A stretch of 30,956 nucleotides of DNA from JAZLDV01 sp045614925 (GCA_045614925.1 JAZLDV010000065.1:1-30956), one strand, 5' to 3'; counted from the first letter of the stretch, positions 19,702 through 28,831 are shown. Numbers and translations: made by a program. The notes: a model not told the origin generated them from the letters alone.

Positions 19702-20594
19702 TATTCATACCTCCTCTTGTAAGAGATAGTAAAGTAAATATCTTCACTTGAAATAACTTTTTCAGTGGATTCATCAAATTCTCCAACATTAAAAGTATTA
19801 TCTCCTGTTTCAAGTTGCAACCAATCAGTACCACTAAAATTCAAATATGATAAAACAGGTTGACCATTGTATGTAGTTGAATTATTTATTTTAATATACT
19901 TGTTACCACGAATAGTATTAATCTCAACTTCATCATTTTCTTGTAACGTTAAGTTAAGCCACATATACCAACCAACTTGATTTCCTGATGAACAAGCAAT
20001 ACAAGGATTTTCTACTGATCCTAAAGCAGTTATTTTAATATTCATTCCTACTGATGCATCACCATTATTAGTGAATGTTTTTTCAGCATTTAAGTCTACT
20101 GCTCCAAATGGTCTACCTGTTGGAGTAAAATATTGTCCTGTAGAAATAGGGAAGTATAGCAAATCAATAAACATTGAAATAGCAATTGTAATTTGTTTTA
20201 AGTCCTCCCAATAAGGTTGACCACAATATATATCTAACTGAATTTCGCACATTGACATCATTCTCGTATAAGGTGGAATAGTAGCAATACCTTTAATAGT
20301 AATTGATTTATTGTTTTCAGTTTCGGTTAAAGTTACATATTGCTTTGATTTGACTATGTTAGTAAAGAAATCAATACTACCCTTAATATCAGGAATTAAC
20401 TTAAATGTCATTGATATTCCTCTTGGAAGAGCCTTTACACCTTCAATAATAGTTCCATCAATATAAGGAGATGATACCTCTTGTATATCAGTATTTATTC
20501 CGTGCAATGCTTCACATTTGCTTAAAACAAAGTATTGAGTATTATTTAGGAGGTCTAATGTTTGACCATTTTTATTTGTTAAAATTAGTTCCAT
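19701..20594 (-). CDS. distal tail protein (Dit, siphovirus tail component family)
   Basis: 297 aa. The N-terminal domain (LDLLNNTQYFVLSKCEALHG..., SSPYIDGTIIEGVKALPRGISMTFKLI) is typical of Dit, the ring protein joining the tail tube and the tip. The C-terminal half has a galectin-like beta pattern (YTRMMSMCEIQLDIYCGQPYWEDL..., then NNGDASVGMNIKITALG). Its position directly after the tape measure gene supports this. Confidence 0.8.
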   Translation of the reverse strand: MELILTNKNGQTLDLLNNTQYFVLSKCEALHGINTDIQEVSSPYIDGTIIEGVKALPRGISMTFKLIPDIKGSIDFFTNIVKSKQYVTLTETENNKSITIKGIATIPPYTRMMSMCEIQLDIYCGQPYWEDLKQITIAISMFIDLLYFPISTGQYFTPTGRPFGAVDLNAEKTFTNNGDASVGMNIKITALGSVENPCIACSSGNQVGWYMWLNLTLQENDEVEINTIRGNKYIKINNSTTYNGQPVLSYLNFSGTDWLQLETGDNTFNVGEFDESTEKVISSEDIYFTISYKRRYE

Positions 20595-20595
20595 A

Positions 20596-23040
20596 TTAAC
20601 CTCCTATTGCTCTCTTTGTTTCTAAAGCTGCTTTATGTAAAGCCAACTTTGATGTTTCCATACGTTCAAATTTATAATCAAATTTATAATTATTAGTTAC
20701 ATTTTGATTTTTAATTAAATCAAATAATTGCTCTACCCAACTTGGAGCAGATGTATTATTAAATCCTACTATGCCTGAATTATCTACTTCTAAATCATTA
20801 GTCATTTTATTTAATGATTTTTGCATATCTTTAGTAACATCATCTATTTCATCAGTAAAGCCTTCTCCAATACCTAAAGCAAGATTTTTACCTATTTGCT
20901 CTTTAAATACTTTACTTGGAGATGCAATACCAAATACTTTTTTAATACCACCAACAATGCCATTAAATAATGATTTAACTGCATTCCAAATTGCTTCAGG
21001 ATTTAATAAACCTTCAAACAATCCTGATAATAAATCTCCACCTGCTTTAATCATTTCAGGAATACCATCTATTAACGCTTCAACCATTGTTTTAATGATA
21101 GAAGGCATTTGTTTTATTAATTCTGCTATGATTTGTGGTATTGCCTCAAGGATACCTGATAATAATTGAATAGCACCATTGATAACATCACCAATTCTTG
21201 ATGTTAAAACTCTTACTATTGTTGTAACTATATTAGGTATTTCTTTTGTTAATGCTTGAATTATTGTTGGTATTGCTTGAATTATAGCCATTAATAATTG
21301 AATAGCACCTTGTAATAATTGAGGTAGCATTGATAATAAACCATCAATTATTGTAGTAATAATCTTTGGTAAGTTATCATTTAACGCTTGTAATATTAAA
21401 GGTATAGCATCAACTATAGCCATAAATAATGTAATTGCAGCATCAATTAATTGTGGTATAAATGAATTTAATCCATCAATAATTGTTTGAATTATTTGAG
21501 GTAAAGCCTGTAATAAACTATTGATTAAAGAAGGTAATGCTTCAACTATTCCCATTATCAATTGGCTAATTCCATCTAGTAATACAGGTAATGCATCCAT
21601 TATTGATTGTACTAATTGAGGAATTGTATCAATAATTGTTTGAATAACTTGAGGAATTATTTCACCTAAAGCACCAACTATTGTTGATATTGCATTCACC
21701 AATGTTGTCACCAAATTTGGAAGAGCATTTAATATTGTATTAATAATAGATGGCACTAACTCGACAAATATATTAACAACACTAGGTATTACTGCATTTA
21801 CTTTATCTAATAATGTTTTTAAAATACCACTTAATCCATCGGCTAATTTTTTAGCACCTTCAGTTGATCCATTAAATGCACTTTGTAAGCCTTCACCAAT
21901 TAATTTAACAAATGGTTGAATAGCCTCCATTAAACCTGCAAAAGCATTTTTAAGCATAGTCATTATTGGTTCTGCTACTTCTCCAAGTTCGGCCATTGCC
22001 TGTGTTAATCTTGTTTGAGCCTTTTCAGCTTCTATAATATCTTTATTATTTTCTTTGTAATGCTCTGCTTGTTCACCATATAATTTATTTAATTCTTTAC
22101 TAATTAATTTGCTACGCTCTTCTTCAGTATTGCATTTTTCAAGTCTCTCGTTAAAATCATCAACATTAACTCCCGCCCACTCAAATGCATCGGCTAATGA
22201 GCCTTCAACTTGAGAGCCTAAAGAAATTGTATGATTAATTGCTTCTGCAAGTGATTCAGTTGGTAATGCTTCTCCGTAAGTAGCAAACACTCCTGTAAGA
22301 ATATTAGTATAATCGGCTAGTTCTTCTTCCGTTTTTGCAAAGTCTGCTAATTGTTGCATTGCTTCAGTAGATTTACCTGTATCACCTAAAATAGCATTAA
22401 ATTCAGTATAGTGATTTTTCATTGTTTCGGCACTGAAACCTGCTTTTTTAAATGCCGTTTCAAGTTGAGCCTGTTCTTTACGGAATTCCCTAGTACCTTC
22501 GGCCATACCCATAAATGAGCCAACGGCTGCAGTTGCCATACCAGCTATACCAAGAGCCATTCCACCAATACCTTTGCCTATTCTACTTGCTACACTTTCG
22601 GCAGATTTACCTTGCTTCTCTTGAGCATCAGTTAACTCTTTTAACTCTTGCTTGGTTTTAACACCTGCTTTTTCGAGTTCCTGAAGAGATTTAGTATAAT
22701 CATCAGTTTGCTTTTCGGCTTTTTGAATTTTAGCCGTTTGTTGATTAATAGCAATTTGAAGATTTTTGGCTTCTTTGGTATTTCCTTTACCTGCCTTCTC
22801 CATCTCTTCCAAGCGTTTTTTCATATCCGATAATTTCATTTTTTCGGCTTCTAAAACCTTGTTAAGTTGAGTTATTCTAGCCTTTAATCCATCAGTAGAA
22901 TCCGACCACTTTCCAAGAGAAGAGGTAGCAACATCAAATTCACTATTAACTGTCTTGATGTATTGATTTAATTGTTGAGTAGAAGATGAGAATTGACTAA
23001 TATCGGCTTTAAAGACCGTAGTAATAGTATTTTCATCCAT
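20596..23040 (-). CDS. tail tape measure protein
   Basis: 814 aa from MDENTITTVF. A GTG 9 bases upstream lies inside the ribosome binding site AGGAGGTG and is unlikely to be used. The N-terminal 135 residues are coiled coil. A Gly/Ala-rich membrane-like segment (about 160-180) follows, then a tape measure core domain. From about 430 to 680, hydrophobic repeats of the LPQIIQTIIDGL / IPTIIQALT type occur. The C-terminus is ...GIASPSKVFKEQIGKNLALGI, a common tape measure motif. It sets tail length; at about 0.15 nm per residue a tail near 120 nm is expected (inference). It lies between the tail chaperone and Dit genes. Confidence 0.92.
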   Translation of the reverse strand: MDENTITTVFKADISQFSSSTQQLNQYIKTVNSEFDVATSSLGKWSDSTDGLKARITQLNKVLEAEKMKLSDMKKRLEEMEKAGKGNTKEAKNLQIAINQQTAKIQKAEKQTDDYTKSLQELEKAGVKTKQELKELTDAQEKQGKSAESVASRIGKGIGGMALGIAGMATAAVGSFMGMAEGTREFRKEQAQLETAFKKAGFSAETMKNHYTEFNAILGDTGKSTEAMQQLADFAKTEEELADYTNILTGVFATYGEALPTESLAEAINHTISLGSQVEGSLADAFEWAGVNVDDFNERLEKCNTEEERSKLISKELNKLYGEQAEHYKENNKDIIEAEKAQTRLTQAMAELGEVAEPIMTMLKNAFAGLMEAIQPFVKLIGEGLQSAFNGSTEGAKKLADGLSGILKTLLDKVNAVIPSVVNIFVELVPSIINTILNALPNLVTTLVNAISTIVGALGEIIPQVIQTIIDTIPQLVQSIMDALPVLLDGISQLIMGIVEALPSLINSLLQALPQIIQTIIDGLNSFIPQLIDAAITLFMAIVDAIPLILQALNDNLPKIITTIIDGLLSMLPQLLQGAIQLLMAIIQAIPTIIQALTKEIPNIVTTIVRVLTSRIGDVINGAIQLLSGILEAIPQIIAELIKQMPSIIKTMVEALIDGIPEMIKAGGDLLSGLFEGLLNPEAIWNAVKSLFNGIVGGIKKVFGIASPSKVFKEQIGKNLALGIGEGFTDEIDDVTKDMQKSLNKMTNDLEVDNSGIVGFNNTSAPSWVEQLFDLIKNQNVTNNYKFDYKFERMETSKLALHKAALETKRAIGG

Positions 23041-23052
23041 TGTATTCACCTC

Positions 23053-23585
23053 CTAATGCCAAGAGGCAGTTTTAGAAGTCACCCAAGTTCCTTTCGGTTT
23101 ATCGGATGCCTTTTGTTTTCTATTTAAATGAATTATTGTTTGTACATATAATTCTAATACTTCTCGATAGTCACGCTTCTTAATCTCAAATGGATTTAGT
23201 CCTACAAATTGTTGCGACAAAAACATAACTATCTCAAAGGATGATGTTTTTTGTTTAGTAGGTGGAGCATTATTTACTACTCCACCTCTAATTAGTTTTT
23301 TTCAGCTTTACCATATTCACCTTTAATTGCTTGACCTACTGACAACATAAAATCGTGTAAATCATTAGGTCTTAACAATTTAAGATGATCATCATTAAAA
23401 TCAGTAAATACATTCTTTAAAAAGTCTAGAATTAACTCCATTTGACCTTTAAAATCAGTATCTTGTGATTTAGTTTGAAACTCTTCAAATTTTATAATGG
23501 TATCAAATGAGAAGCCATAACATACATAAGTATGTACAGGCTCATTTGATGAATTGTTTGGATAAATGTTTAATTTAATTTCCAT
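23053..23585 (-). CDS. frameshifted long form of tail assembly chaperone (gpGT-like)
   Basis: A -1 slip at A-AAA-AAC (23295-23301) joins the upstream 97-residue frame to a downstream frame of 80 codons that ends at TAG 23053-23055. The extension (LIRGGVVNNAPPTKQ..., FEIVMFLSQQFVGLNPFEIKKRDYREVLEL) contains the small helical domain typical of the C-terminal part of such chaperones. The long form (about 177 aa) would be made at low level and hold the tape measure protein during tail assembly, as in phage lambda gpG/gpGT. There is no independent start codon with a ribosome binding site for the extension. Confidence 0.8.
23292..23585 (-). CDS. tail assembly chaperone, short form (gpG-like)
   Basis: 97 aa. 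The sequence (MEIKLNIYPN..., FKGQMELILDFLKNVFTDF, LLRPNDLHDFMLSVGQAIKG) matches short chaperones between the major tail protein and tape measure genes in Firmicutes phages. The zero-frame stop follows the slippery heptamer at once (AAC TAA), the usual arrangement. It works in tail tube assembly and is not expected in the virion. Confidence 0.8.
   Translation of the reverse strand: MEIKLNIYPNNSSNEPVHTYVCYGFSFDTIIKFEEFQTKSQDTDFKGQMELILDFLKNVFTDFNDDHLKLLRPNDLHDFMLSVGQAIKGEYGKAEKN
23295..23301 (-). other. -1 ribosomal frameshift slippery site
   Basis: The heptamer A-AAA-AAC in the zero frame (codons GAA AAA AAC TAA) is a canonical -1 slippery site. Shifting gives AAA AAA CTA and opens the 80-codon extension. 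A run of seven A residues precedes the C. Confidence 0.85.
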
Positions 23586-23607
23586 AATTGCTCCTTATTT
23601 ATTAAAA

Positions 23608-24243
23608 TTAGTCACCTAAAATTGTTGATGCATTATCAGGTGTTACTACTTGAGTAAAGAATGTACTTACTAATGTAGCAACATCAGTAGCAGCCATATC
23701 ATCAGGAATAGGTAAATCAAAGTCAAGATTTCTCTTTCCTGTAGAAGTCCAAGCCTTCTTTGGTGCAACATTAACAATTTCAATTGATTGTCCTTCACTA
23801 CCTGTACCATCATCAATAGTAGCAGTTGATTGACTAATTGAATTAACTTTACAATGATATGCCCAAACTATTTCACAAGGTGAATCAACATCTCCATCGT
23901 GTAATGCATAGCCAATTGCTACATATGGCTTACTAGAGCCATCAGGTGTAGTTAATACTGCATTATAATCTCCAACTTCTTGGATTGTATTGCCAAGTAA
24001 TTCAGCAACAATTTCAGGTGCAATTCTAATTGTTTCAAAAGTTCTAGTTACTTGTTTAGCACCATATACTCTTTCTTGAACAACATTATCTGCATAAATT
24101 GATTCATTATCATCAGTAATATCTCTTGAAACGGATTTAACAGGTGCTAATACACTTGGTGTACCATATGTTAAAGTACCATCTGCTCCTTCAGTTTCAA
24201 TTGCATAATATAAATGTGAACATCCTCTATATTGTACGCCCAT
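23608..24243 (-). CDS. major tail tube protein
   Basis: 211 aa. The pattern (MGVQYRGCSHLYYAIETEGADG..., VLAPVKSVSRDITDDNESIYADNVVQE..., ALHDGDVDSPCEIVWAYHCKVN) is the phi13-type major tail protein of Firmicutes siphophages. Beta-rich, it forms hexameric tube rings. It is placed between the tail completion gene and the tail chaperone gene. Confidence 0.88.
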   Translation of the reverse strand: MGVQYRGCSHLYYAIETEGADGTLTYGTPSVLAPVKSVSRDITDDNESIYADNVVQERVYGAKQVTRTFETIRIAPEIVAELLGNTIQEVGDYNAVLTTPDGSSKPYVAIGYALHDGDVDSPCEIVWAYHCKVNSISQSTATIDDGTGSEGQSIEIVNVAPKKAWTSTGKRNLDFDLPIPDDMAATDVATLVSTFFTQVVTPDNASTILGD

Positions 24244-24255
24244 TTTTTTATCCTC

Positions 24256-24606
24256 CTATAAATATTCAATGTATTTAATATCAGCTTGTCGGCTAAACCA
24301 CTTATTTTGATAAGTTCTATTAGCATAGCCAACACCTGAAGTTATGTATTTTTTAGTTTTAAGTAAATTAATTGCCTCGATTAATCTTGTATATAATGTA
24401 GATGCATCAGTAGTGTAGTATTTCAATTCAAATTCATATCTATAGGCTTTAACAACATTATCTGCATTAATATTGTCATCAGTAAATGATTCATTAATTG
24501 TAAAGTATTCATTAGGCAATGTTTCAGGTGCATCACCTTCGGCATAAACAGGAATTGGATTATTATTGTCATCTAAAATAACTAAATCACTAAATATATC
24601 AATCAT
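24256..24606 (-). CDS. tail terminator / tail completion protein
   Basis: 116 aa, alpha/beta (IDIFSDLVILDDNNNPIPVYAEGDAPETLPNEYFTI..., YRYEFELKYYTTDASTLYTRLIEAINLLK). Size and position between the HK97 gp10-like protein and the major tail protein are those of the tail terminator that caps the tube. It overlaps the upstream gene by 8 bases. Confidence 0.7.
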   Translation of the reverse strand: MIDIFSDLVILDDNNNPIPVYAEGDAPETLPNEYFTINESFTDDNINADNVVKAYRYEFELKYYTTDASTLYTRLIEAINLLKTKKYITSGVGYANRTYQNKWFSRQADIKYIEYL

Positions 24607-25048
24607 TGTTCATTGCCTCCTTCAATACCTTTTGGAATTCTTCATTTTGAATTCTTAATACTTCTTTTTTTACTGATCCATTTACTTTAACTGCATTGTG
24701 TAGTCTAAAATCGGCTGCTATATGTGGTGTTCCAAACGCTAGATAAGTTACTTCAGGAGCAACCTTCCAACTAACACCTACATATGCATAAACAAATCCA
24801 CCAATTTCTTCTACAGGCATTGCAGAAACTTCAGCTGCTACCTTTTTGGCATTGCCTGTTGCTCTTGAGCCTTTAGTTTTTTTGAAATGATATGGAGAAT
24901 TCTCCATTGCCTCTTCTACTTGAGAATTAGCATATTCTTTAGATTTGGTTAAAGCATTTATAGTAGCCTGTTTAACATATTCACTACCAAGGTTAGCAAT
25001 TTTATTTTGTAATCTTTGTAATGCCTTATAATCAATGTCACCCTTCAC
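24599..25048 (-). CDS. HK97 gp10-like head-tail protein
   Basis: 149 aa starting with GTG (GGTGGAG 4 bases before). The N-terminal helix (YKALQRLQNKIANLGSEYVKQATINALTKSKEYA) and the later beta region with a conserved APEVTYLAFGTPHI segment are the gp10-like family pattern. It joins head and tail during assembly. Its start is coupled to the upstream stop. Confidence 0.82.
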   Translation of the reverse strand: MKGDIDYKALQRLQNKIANLGSEYVKQATINALTKSKEYANSQVEEAMENSPYHFKKTKGSRATGNAKKVAAEVSAMPVEEIGGFVYAYVGVSWKVAPEVTYLAFGTPHIAADFRLHNAVKVNGSVKKEVLRIQNEEFQKVLKEAMNND

Positions 25049-25386
25049 TATGCTCCACCTTCAATACGCTCTATAGTTAATACTGCATATCTACTTCTCA
25101 TCTCAACATTTTCAGGTTGACCTTTAACCATATAATCAATTCCACCAATAGTTAGAATATCTCCTGATTTAAAATCATCCTTCCACCAAGTTGTATATGT
25201 TGTTTTTTCATTAATAACTTGTAATCCATTAGCACTTAATTCACTTGTACCTTTTTGTTTAAATTTACCCCTTAAAGTTGCTACCTCAATAACTTGCTTT
25301 TGAGTTCTTCCATTTACCATTACTACTTGAGTTCTTTTTTGAGTAGCAATAGTAACAAACTCTCTAATTGGAGCAGGTCTATACAT
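25048..25386 (-). CDS. head closure protein (SPP1 gp16-like / phage head-tail joining family)
   Basis: 112 aa from MYRPAPIREFV. A GTG 12 bases upstream lies within the GTGAGGATGG region that serves as the ribosome binding site. The beta-barrel pattern (REFVTIATQKRTQVV..., VATLRGKFKQKGTSEL, TYTTWWKDDFKSGDILTIGGIDYMVKG) is that of head-tail joining proteins. It overlaps the preceding connector gene by 8 bases. Confidence 0.8.
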   Translation of the reverse strand: MYRPAPIREFVTIATQKRTQVVMVNGRTQKQVIEVATLRGKFKQKGTSELSANGLQVINEKTTYTTWWKDDFKSGDILTIGGIDYMVKGQPENVEMRSRYAVLTIERIEGGA

Positions 25387-25651
25387 TGCCATCCTCACTA
25401 TGTGGATGATTTACTCTCAAGGTAGCAATTAAATCTTTAGTGGTAGAAGTAAAGTCTCCATCTTCAATTAAATCAGTTACGGCTTTAGCAAGTACATATT
25501 GAGCATTATTACCATTTAAAAAGGCATTTGATATACCTTGCTCATATAACATTGTTTTAGCCATTTGTGTCCAATCCTGTACAAATTCATCTTGACCTGA
25601 ATCTGCAAGGTTAGTCATTACACCAATTACATTTTGATTATCATTTTCCAT
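25379..25651 (-). CDS. head-tail connector / adaptor protein (short)
   Basis: 90 aa, helical (MENDNQNVIGVMTNLADSGQ..., TQMAKTMLYEQGISNAFLNGNNAQYVLAKAVTDLIED). The position right after the capsid gene and the helical nature fit the gp6-like head-tail adaptor that contacts the portal. A strong GGAGGTGG site precedes the start. Confidence 0.65.
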   Translation of the reverse strand: MENDNQNVIGVMTNLADSGQDEFVQDWTQMAKTMLYEQGISNAFLNGNNAQYVLAKAVTDLIEDGDFTSTTKDLIATLRVNHPHSEDGNV

Positions 25652-25671
25652 ATTTCCACCTCCATAATTGG

Positions 25672-25710
25672 AAGGCTATAGAGTTAAGGAGCAAAACCAT
25701 CTATAGCCTT
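25672..25710 (-). promoter_or_regulatory. 11 bp perfect hairpin between capsid and connector genes
   Basis: On the minus-strand RNA, AAGGCTATAGA pairs with TCTATAGCCTT around a 17-base loop in the 70-base gap after the major capsid gene. There is no T run, so it is not a classical terminator. It may protect the 3' end of capsid mRNA or set the ratio of capsid to downstream proteins (inference). Confidence 0.6.
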
Positions 25711-25721
25711 GATTAGATTAA

Positions 25722-26981
25722 TTATTCTCCTTTAGTTACTGCAATGAAGCCATCTTTTTTGATGATGTCTCCACCTAAATCTACAGTTCCACGAATTGTT
25801 AACATATTAGCAGAGAATTGGAAGTCCTCACTAACCTTAACTTCATAGTCACTGAATAGGTCTAATTCAAAACATTCAGGTTGACCATAGAACATTGCAA
25901 CATCATCAGCAGATGCAGTAGCAAGTGGAGTTAAATTAGGATTTAAACAATATCTAACTGATAATCCACCATCTTTAATAGTACCTGTGTTTGGATTGTT
26001 AGTATCAGGTGTAATTTCATAAACTGCTTGAAGAGTTGTATCACTTCTTACATCACCAAATGCGATTAAATCAGCTTTAGTTAAGAATAACCAAGCATTG
26101 CCATATACAGTTTCATCACTACCATAATTTAATGCGATTTTTCTTAAAGTTGTATCATCAATTGATGTAATTGCAAGTCCTTCAGGAGTTGCTAATAAAT
26201 CGGAATTTAAGATTGCATTAGTAATAATTGCAGCAGCCTTAACTCTTAATGATTTTTCAGCAGAATCTACAATCTTTCCTTCATAATCAAGTGGTGATTG
26301 CTTCATTACTTGATTTGAAATTGATGATAAAATACCATATGATGCAGGTGTAATTGTTACAAAGTCATATGTTGGATCACTTGAAGTGATTGCTTGACCT
26401 TCAGTTTGTGCATTAGCAGTTCCAATTGAAACTTCATATGCTACCTTATTACTTCCCATACCTTCACAATTAACTACTTTAACTAGGTCAACGATAGATG
26501 ACACTTGATTAAATGTAGGAACGATACCTTCAACTTCAGTTGGAGTTGCAATCTTTCCTGATGATATTAATGTTGCTCTTGTAGAAATTGCTTTTGCATA
26601 TTCCTTCATAGAGATACTTCTCTTACCTGTTTCTTTAAATTTAGCTGCTCTTTCTTCAGCTTGTTTTCTTAACTCTTCATTCATTTTATTATTTCCTCCT
26701 CTTTGTTCGAATGATAAAAATTTTGCTCTTTCAGGATTTGGCTTATCATCATCTGCAGGTTTATCTAATGCATCGATTTGAGCCTCTACCTCTTTTAATT
26801 CGGCTTCTAATTCAGTCTTTTCAGCCTCTAATTCAGCTAATGAATCTCCTAAATCTTTTAATTCTTGCTCATCAGTAGCCTCATCATTCTTTTTCTTGAT
26901 GTCCTCAAGTTCCTTATCGATTTCATCAAGTCTCTTTTGGCATTTAGCCTTTTGCTCTTCTAGGAATGCTTTTAATTCCAT
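25722..26981 (-). CDS. HK97-type major capsid protein with N-terminal delta (scaffold) domain
   Basis: 419 aa. Residues 1-75 form a long charged coiled coil (FLEEQKAKCQKRLDEIDKEL..., LAELEAEKTELEAEL), the scaffold-like delta domain removed by the protease in HK97-type phages. Residues about 100-419 are the capsid fold (KRSISMKEYAKAIS..., VPTFNQVSSIVDLVKVVN, then FYGQPECFELDLFSDYEVKVSEDFQFSANMLTIRGTVD near the end). M100 is preceded by AGAGGAGG at 9 bases, an in-frame internal start. The start overlaps the protease gene by 10 bases. It forms the head shell. Confidence 0.92.
   Translation of the reverse strand: MELKAFLEEQKAKCQKRLDEIDKELEDIKKKNDEATDEQELKDLGDSLAELEAEKTELEAELKEVEAQIDALDKPADDDKPNPERAKFLSFEQRGGNNKMNEELRKQAEERAAKFKETGKRSISMKEYAKAISTRATLISSGKIATPTEVEGIVPTFNQVSSIVDLVKVVNCEGMGSNKVAYEVSIGTANAQTEGQAITSSDPTYDFVTITPASYGILSSISNQVMKQSPLDYEGKIVDSAEKSLRVKAAAIITNAILNSDLLATPEGLAITSIDDTTLRKIALNYGSDETVYGNAWLFLTKADLIAFGDVRSDTTLQAVYEITPDTNNPNTGTIKDGGLSVRYCLNPNLTPLATASADDVAMFYGQPECFELDLFSDYEVKVSEDFQFSANMLTIRGTVDLGGDIIKKDGFIAVTKGE
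26682..26700 (-). promoter_or_regulatory. strong internal ribosome binding site and start inside capsid gene
   Basis: On the minus strand, AGAGGAGG lies just before an in-frame ATG (26684-26682) encoding M100 (MNEELRKQ). The Shine-Dalgarno quality equals that of the best genes here. It would yield a 320-residue capsid protein without the delta domain. Confidence 0.55.
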
Positions 26982-27622
26982 TTTCTTTTAACCTCCATAA
27001 GTTTCATTTTGTTTTTATTCCTTAACTTAAGTATGACAAGGTGTCTCTCGTTCTCCAACTTGTTACGCTTTACATTCTCCAATGCATCGTAAGACCTTGC
27101 ATAAATTTCAGTTAAATCACCATAAGCACCATTTGTGCATATAGCCACATCAAATAATTTACCGACCTTTAATATAGTTCGGTGTAATTCATAATCAGGC
27201 TTACCCCAAGTTCCAACTTCTTTCATTTCCTGTTCTTCAACCGTAAATGCAAAGCTGCCTTCATTTAATAAACCTGCCTGTACCATTTTATATACATCTC
27301 TATTTTGAGTTGTATCTATAAGTTCAGCGTGAATGAACATACCCTTTTCATCAGGTGTTAATTGAAGTGATCCATTACGAGTTCTAGCACATATAAAGAA
27401 ATCATCATTATGATTAATCTTTAAACATACATCACTCATATCTGCATCATCAAAGGCTTTTCTATCTACCTTCTCATAAAAGCCTCCATCCCATCCTTCA
27501 ATAAATGCCTCTTTATCAAACACGATAGGATAACCTTCAATAATCATCTTACCTTCTTCTTTTTCATCAGCTCTAACTTCACATTCATTAAGCCTGATTT
27601 CCTTCATTAACTTTTCCTTCAT
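26972..27622 (-). CDS. HK97-family prohead protease
   Basis: 216 aa from MKEKLMKEIRL. A longer frame from 27646 exists, but GGAGG lies 8 bases before this ATG. The U35-type fold is clear: MIIEGYPIVFDKEAF near the start, then the catalytic His (KINHNDDF) and Ser (NEGSFAFTV), with the intervening beta strands. It cleaves the capsid delta domain during head maturation. It overlaps the portal gene by about 35 bases and the capsid gene by 10, as expected for a coupled head operon. Confidence 0.88.
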   Translation of the reverse strand: MKEKLMKEIRLNECEVRADEKEEGKMIIEGYPIVFDKEAFIEGWDGGFYEKVDRKAFDDADMSDVCLKINHNDDFFICARTRNGSLQLTPDEKGMFIHAELIDTTQNRDVYKMVQAGLLNEGSFAFTVEEQEMKEVGTWGKPDYELHRTILKVGKLFDVAICTNGAYGDLTEIYARSYDALENVKRNKLENERHLVILKLRNKNKMKLMEVKRKWN

Positions 27623-28829
27623 TGTCATTACCTCCAATCTCTCCATCTAATGAATTATAACCTCTAGGTCTTGCTTTACCTTCATCATTTGGTAAAGGAG
27701 CAAAGCCTGTCATTTCTCTTATTTCATCTATTGTATAAATACCAGCAGGTATTGTAGCCTGAATTAATCTTATCTTTTGGTCAGGTGTTAACAACTCATA
27801 TCTTCTAGGATAGATTTGTATTCTATCTCCATATGATGTTTGCCATTGACTAAAGAATACTTTACTCAAAGCCTGTTCAAAACTAATAGCAGCAGGTTGA
27901 ATGTAGTTTTCAAATAAGAAATCCTTCATCTCTTGAGTTGATTTACCCATTAGCATTTCAAGGCTTACACCTGTATGAATCAATATGTTTTCTTTTATTT
28001 CTTTTAATGTAGCAGCATCAACCATTTTAAGTTGTCTTTGAATGTTCAAATACTCTGCTCCATTATCTAATACACCAATTCCTGATTTATTAGATTTTAA
28101 ATCATCAATAAATTGATTTCTAATTTGTTGTGTTCTCTCATTATCACTTACATAAGCATTAACCTTAATAATTCCATCAATTAAACATCCTAGTTTGGCT
28201 GCTTCAGCTACTGCTTCTTTAGATGTTTGATATGTTTGAAGTGAATTTAATACATCGGCATTTGCCATTGATGAGAATTTTCCACCACCCAAGAATTGAT
28301 TATCTTCCATATTATTTTTCCAAATAATAATATCTTCTAATGGAAATAAAACTTCTCTTGATGGATTTACAAATTGAAATCTAATAAATAACTTACCTGA
28401 TTCATCCTGTTGAATGATTGGTTGCATACAAGGTAGTAATATATATAATCCTGTATAAATTCTTTGATTTGCATTTGAAATATAATAATCTGCATATATG
28501 AAGCAGTTAGAATAAATTTCTCTCATAAAGTATGCTTGAGTAAGGAAGTCATACATAGTTTGAAAGTCATTAGGCTGCCTCATTAATCTTGCTACTGATG
28601 AATCAGTAACTACTTCCATTTTTCCATCTTTAGTTCTTATATGTCTTGGCTCTAACTTTCCAAAGAATCTCATCTTTAGAAATGTAGCACTTAATACAAT
28701 GTCACTATAATTTAGATTCTTACCAAATGCCGTAAAATGAGGCTCATAGCCTTTCATACTGACATTTAAACTATAATTGGCATTGTCTTTAGGTTTAGCC
28801 TTACTAAATATCTTTTGTAACCAACCCAT
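27588..28829 (-). CDS. portal protein (HK97 type)
   Basis: 413 aa. Typical features are the N-terminal basic helix (MGWLQKIFSKAKPK), the SVARLMRQPNDFQTMYDFLTQAYFMREIYSNCFIY segment, the YQTSKEAVAEAAKLGCLIDG helix, and the GVSLEMLMG...ENYIQPAAISFEQALSKVF motif followed by a C-terminal crown. It forms the dodecameric DNA entry ring. It lies between terminase and protease genes, 2 bases from the large terminase. Confidence 0.92.
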   Translation of the reverse strand: MGWLQKIFSKAKPKDNANYSLNVSMKGYEPHFTAFGKNLNYSDIVLSATFLKMRFFGKLEPRHIRTKDGKMEVVTDSSVARLMRQPNDFQTMYDFLTQAYFMREIYSNCFIYADYYISNANQRIYTGLYILLPCMQPIIQQDESGKLFIRFQFVNPSREVLFPLEDIIIWKNNMEDNQFLGGGKFSSMANADVLNSLQTYQTSKEAVAEAAKLGCLIDGIIKVNAYVSDNERTQQIRNQFIDDLKSNKSGIGVLDNGAEYLNIQRQLKMVDAATLKEIKENILIHTGVSLEMLMGKSTQEMKDFLFENYIQPAAISFEQALSKVFFSQWQTSYGDRIQIYPRRYELLTPDQKIRLIQATIPAGIYTIDEIREMTGFAPLPNDEGKARPRGYNSLDGEIGGNDNEGKVNEGNQA

Positions 28830-28831
28830 TT

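Noticed and set aside
20771..21169. Plus-strand open frame of 132 codons over the tape measure gene
   Set aside because: It lies opposite the tape measure gene, whose hydrophobic repeat codons leave the other strand open. No start signal.
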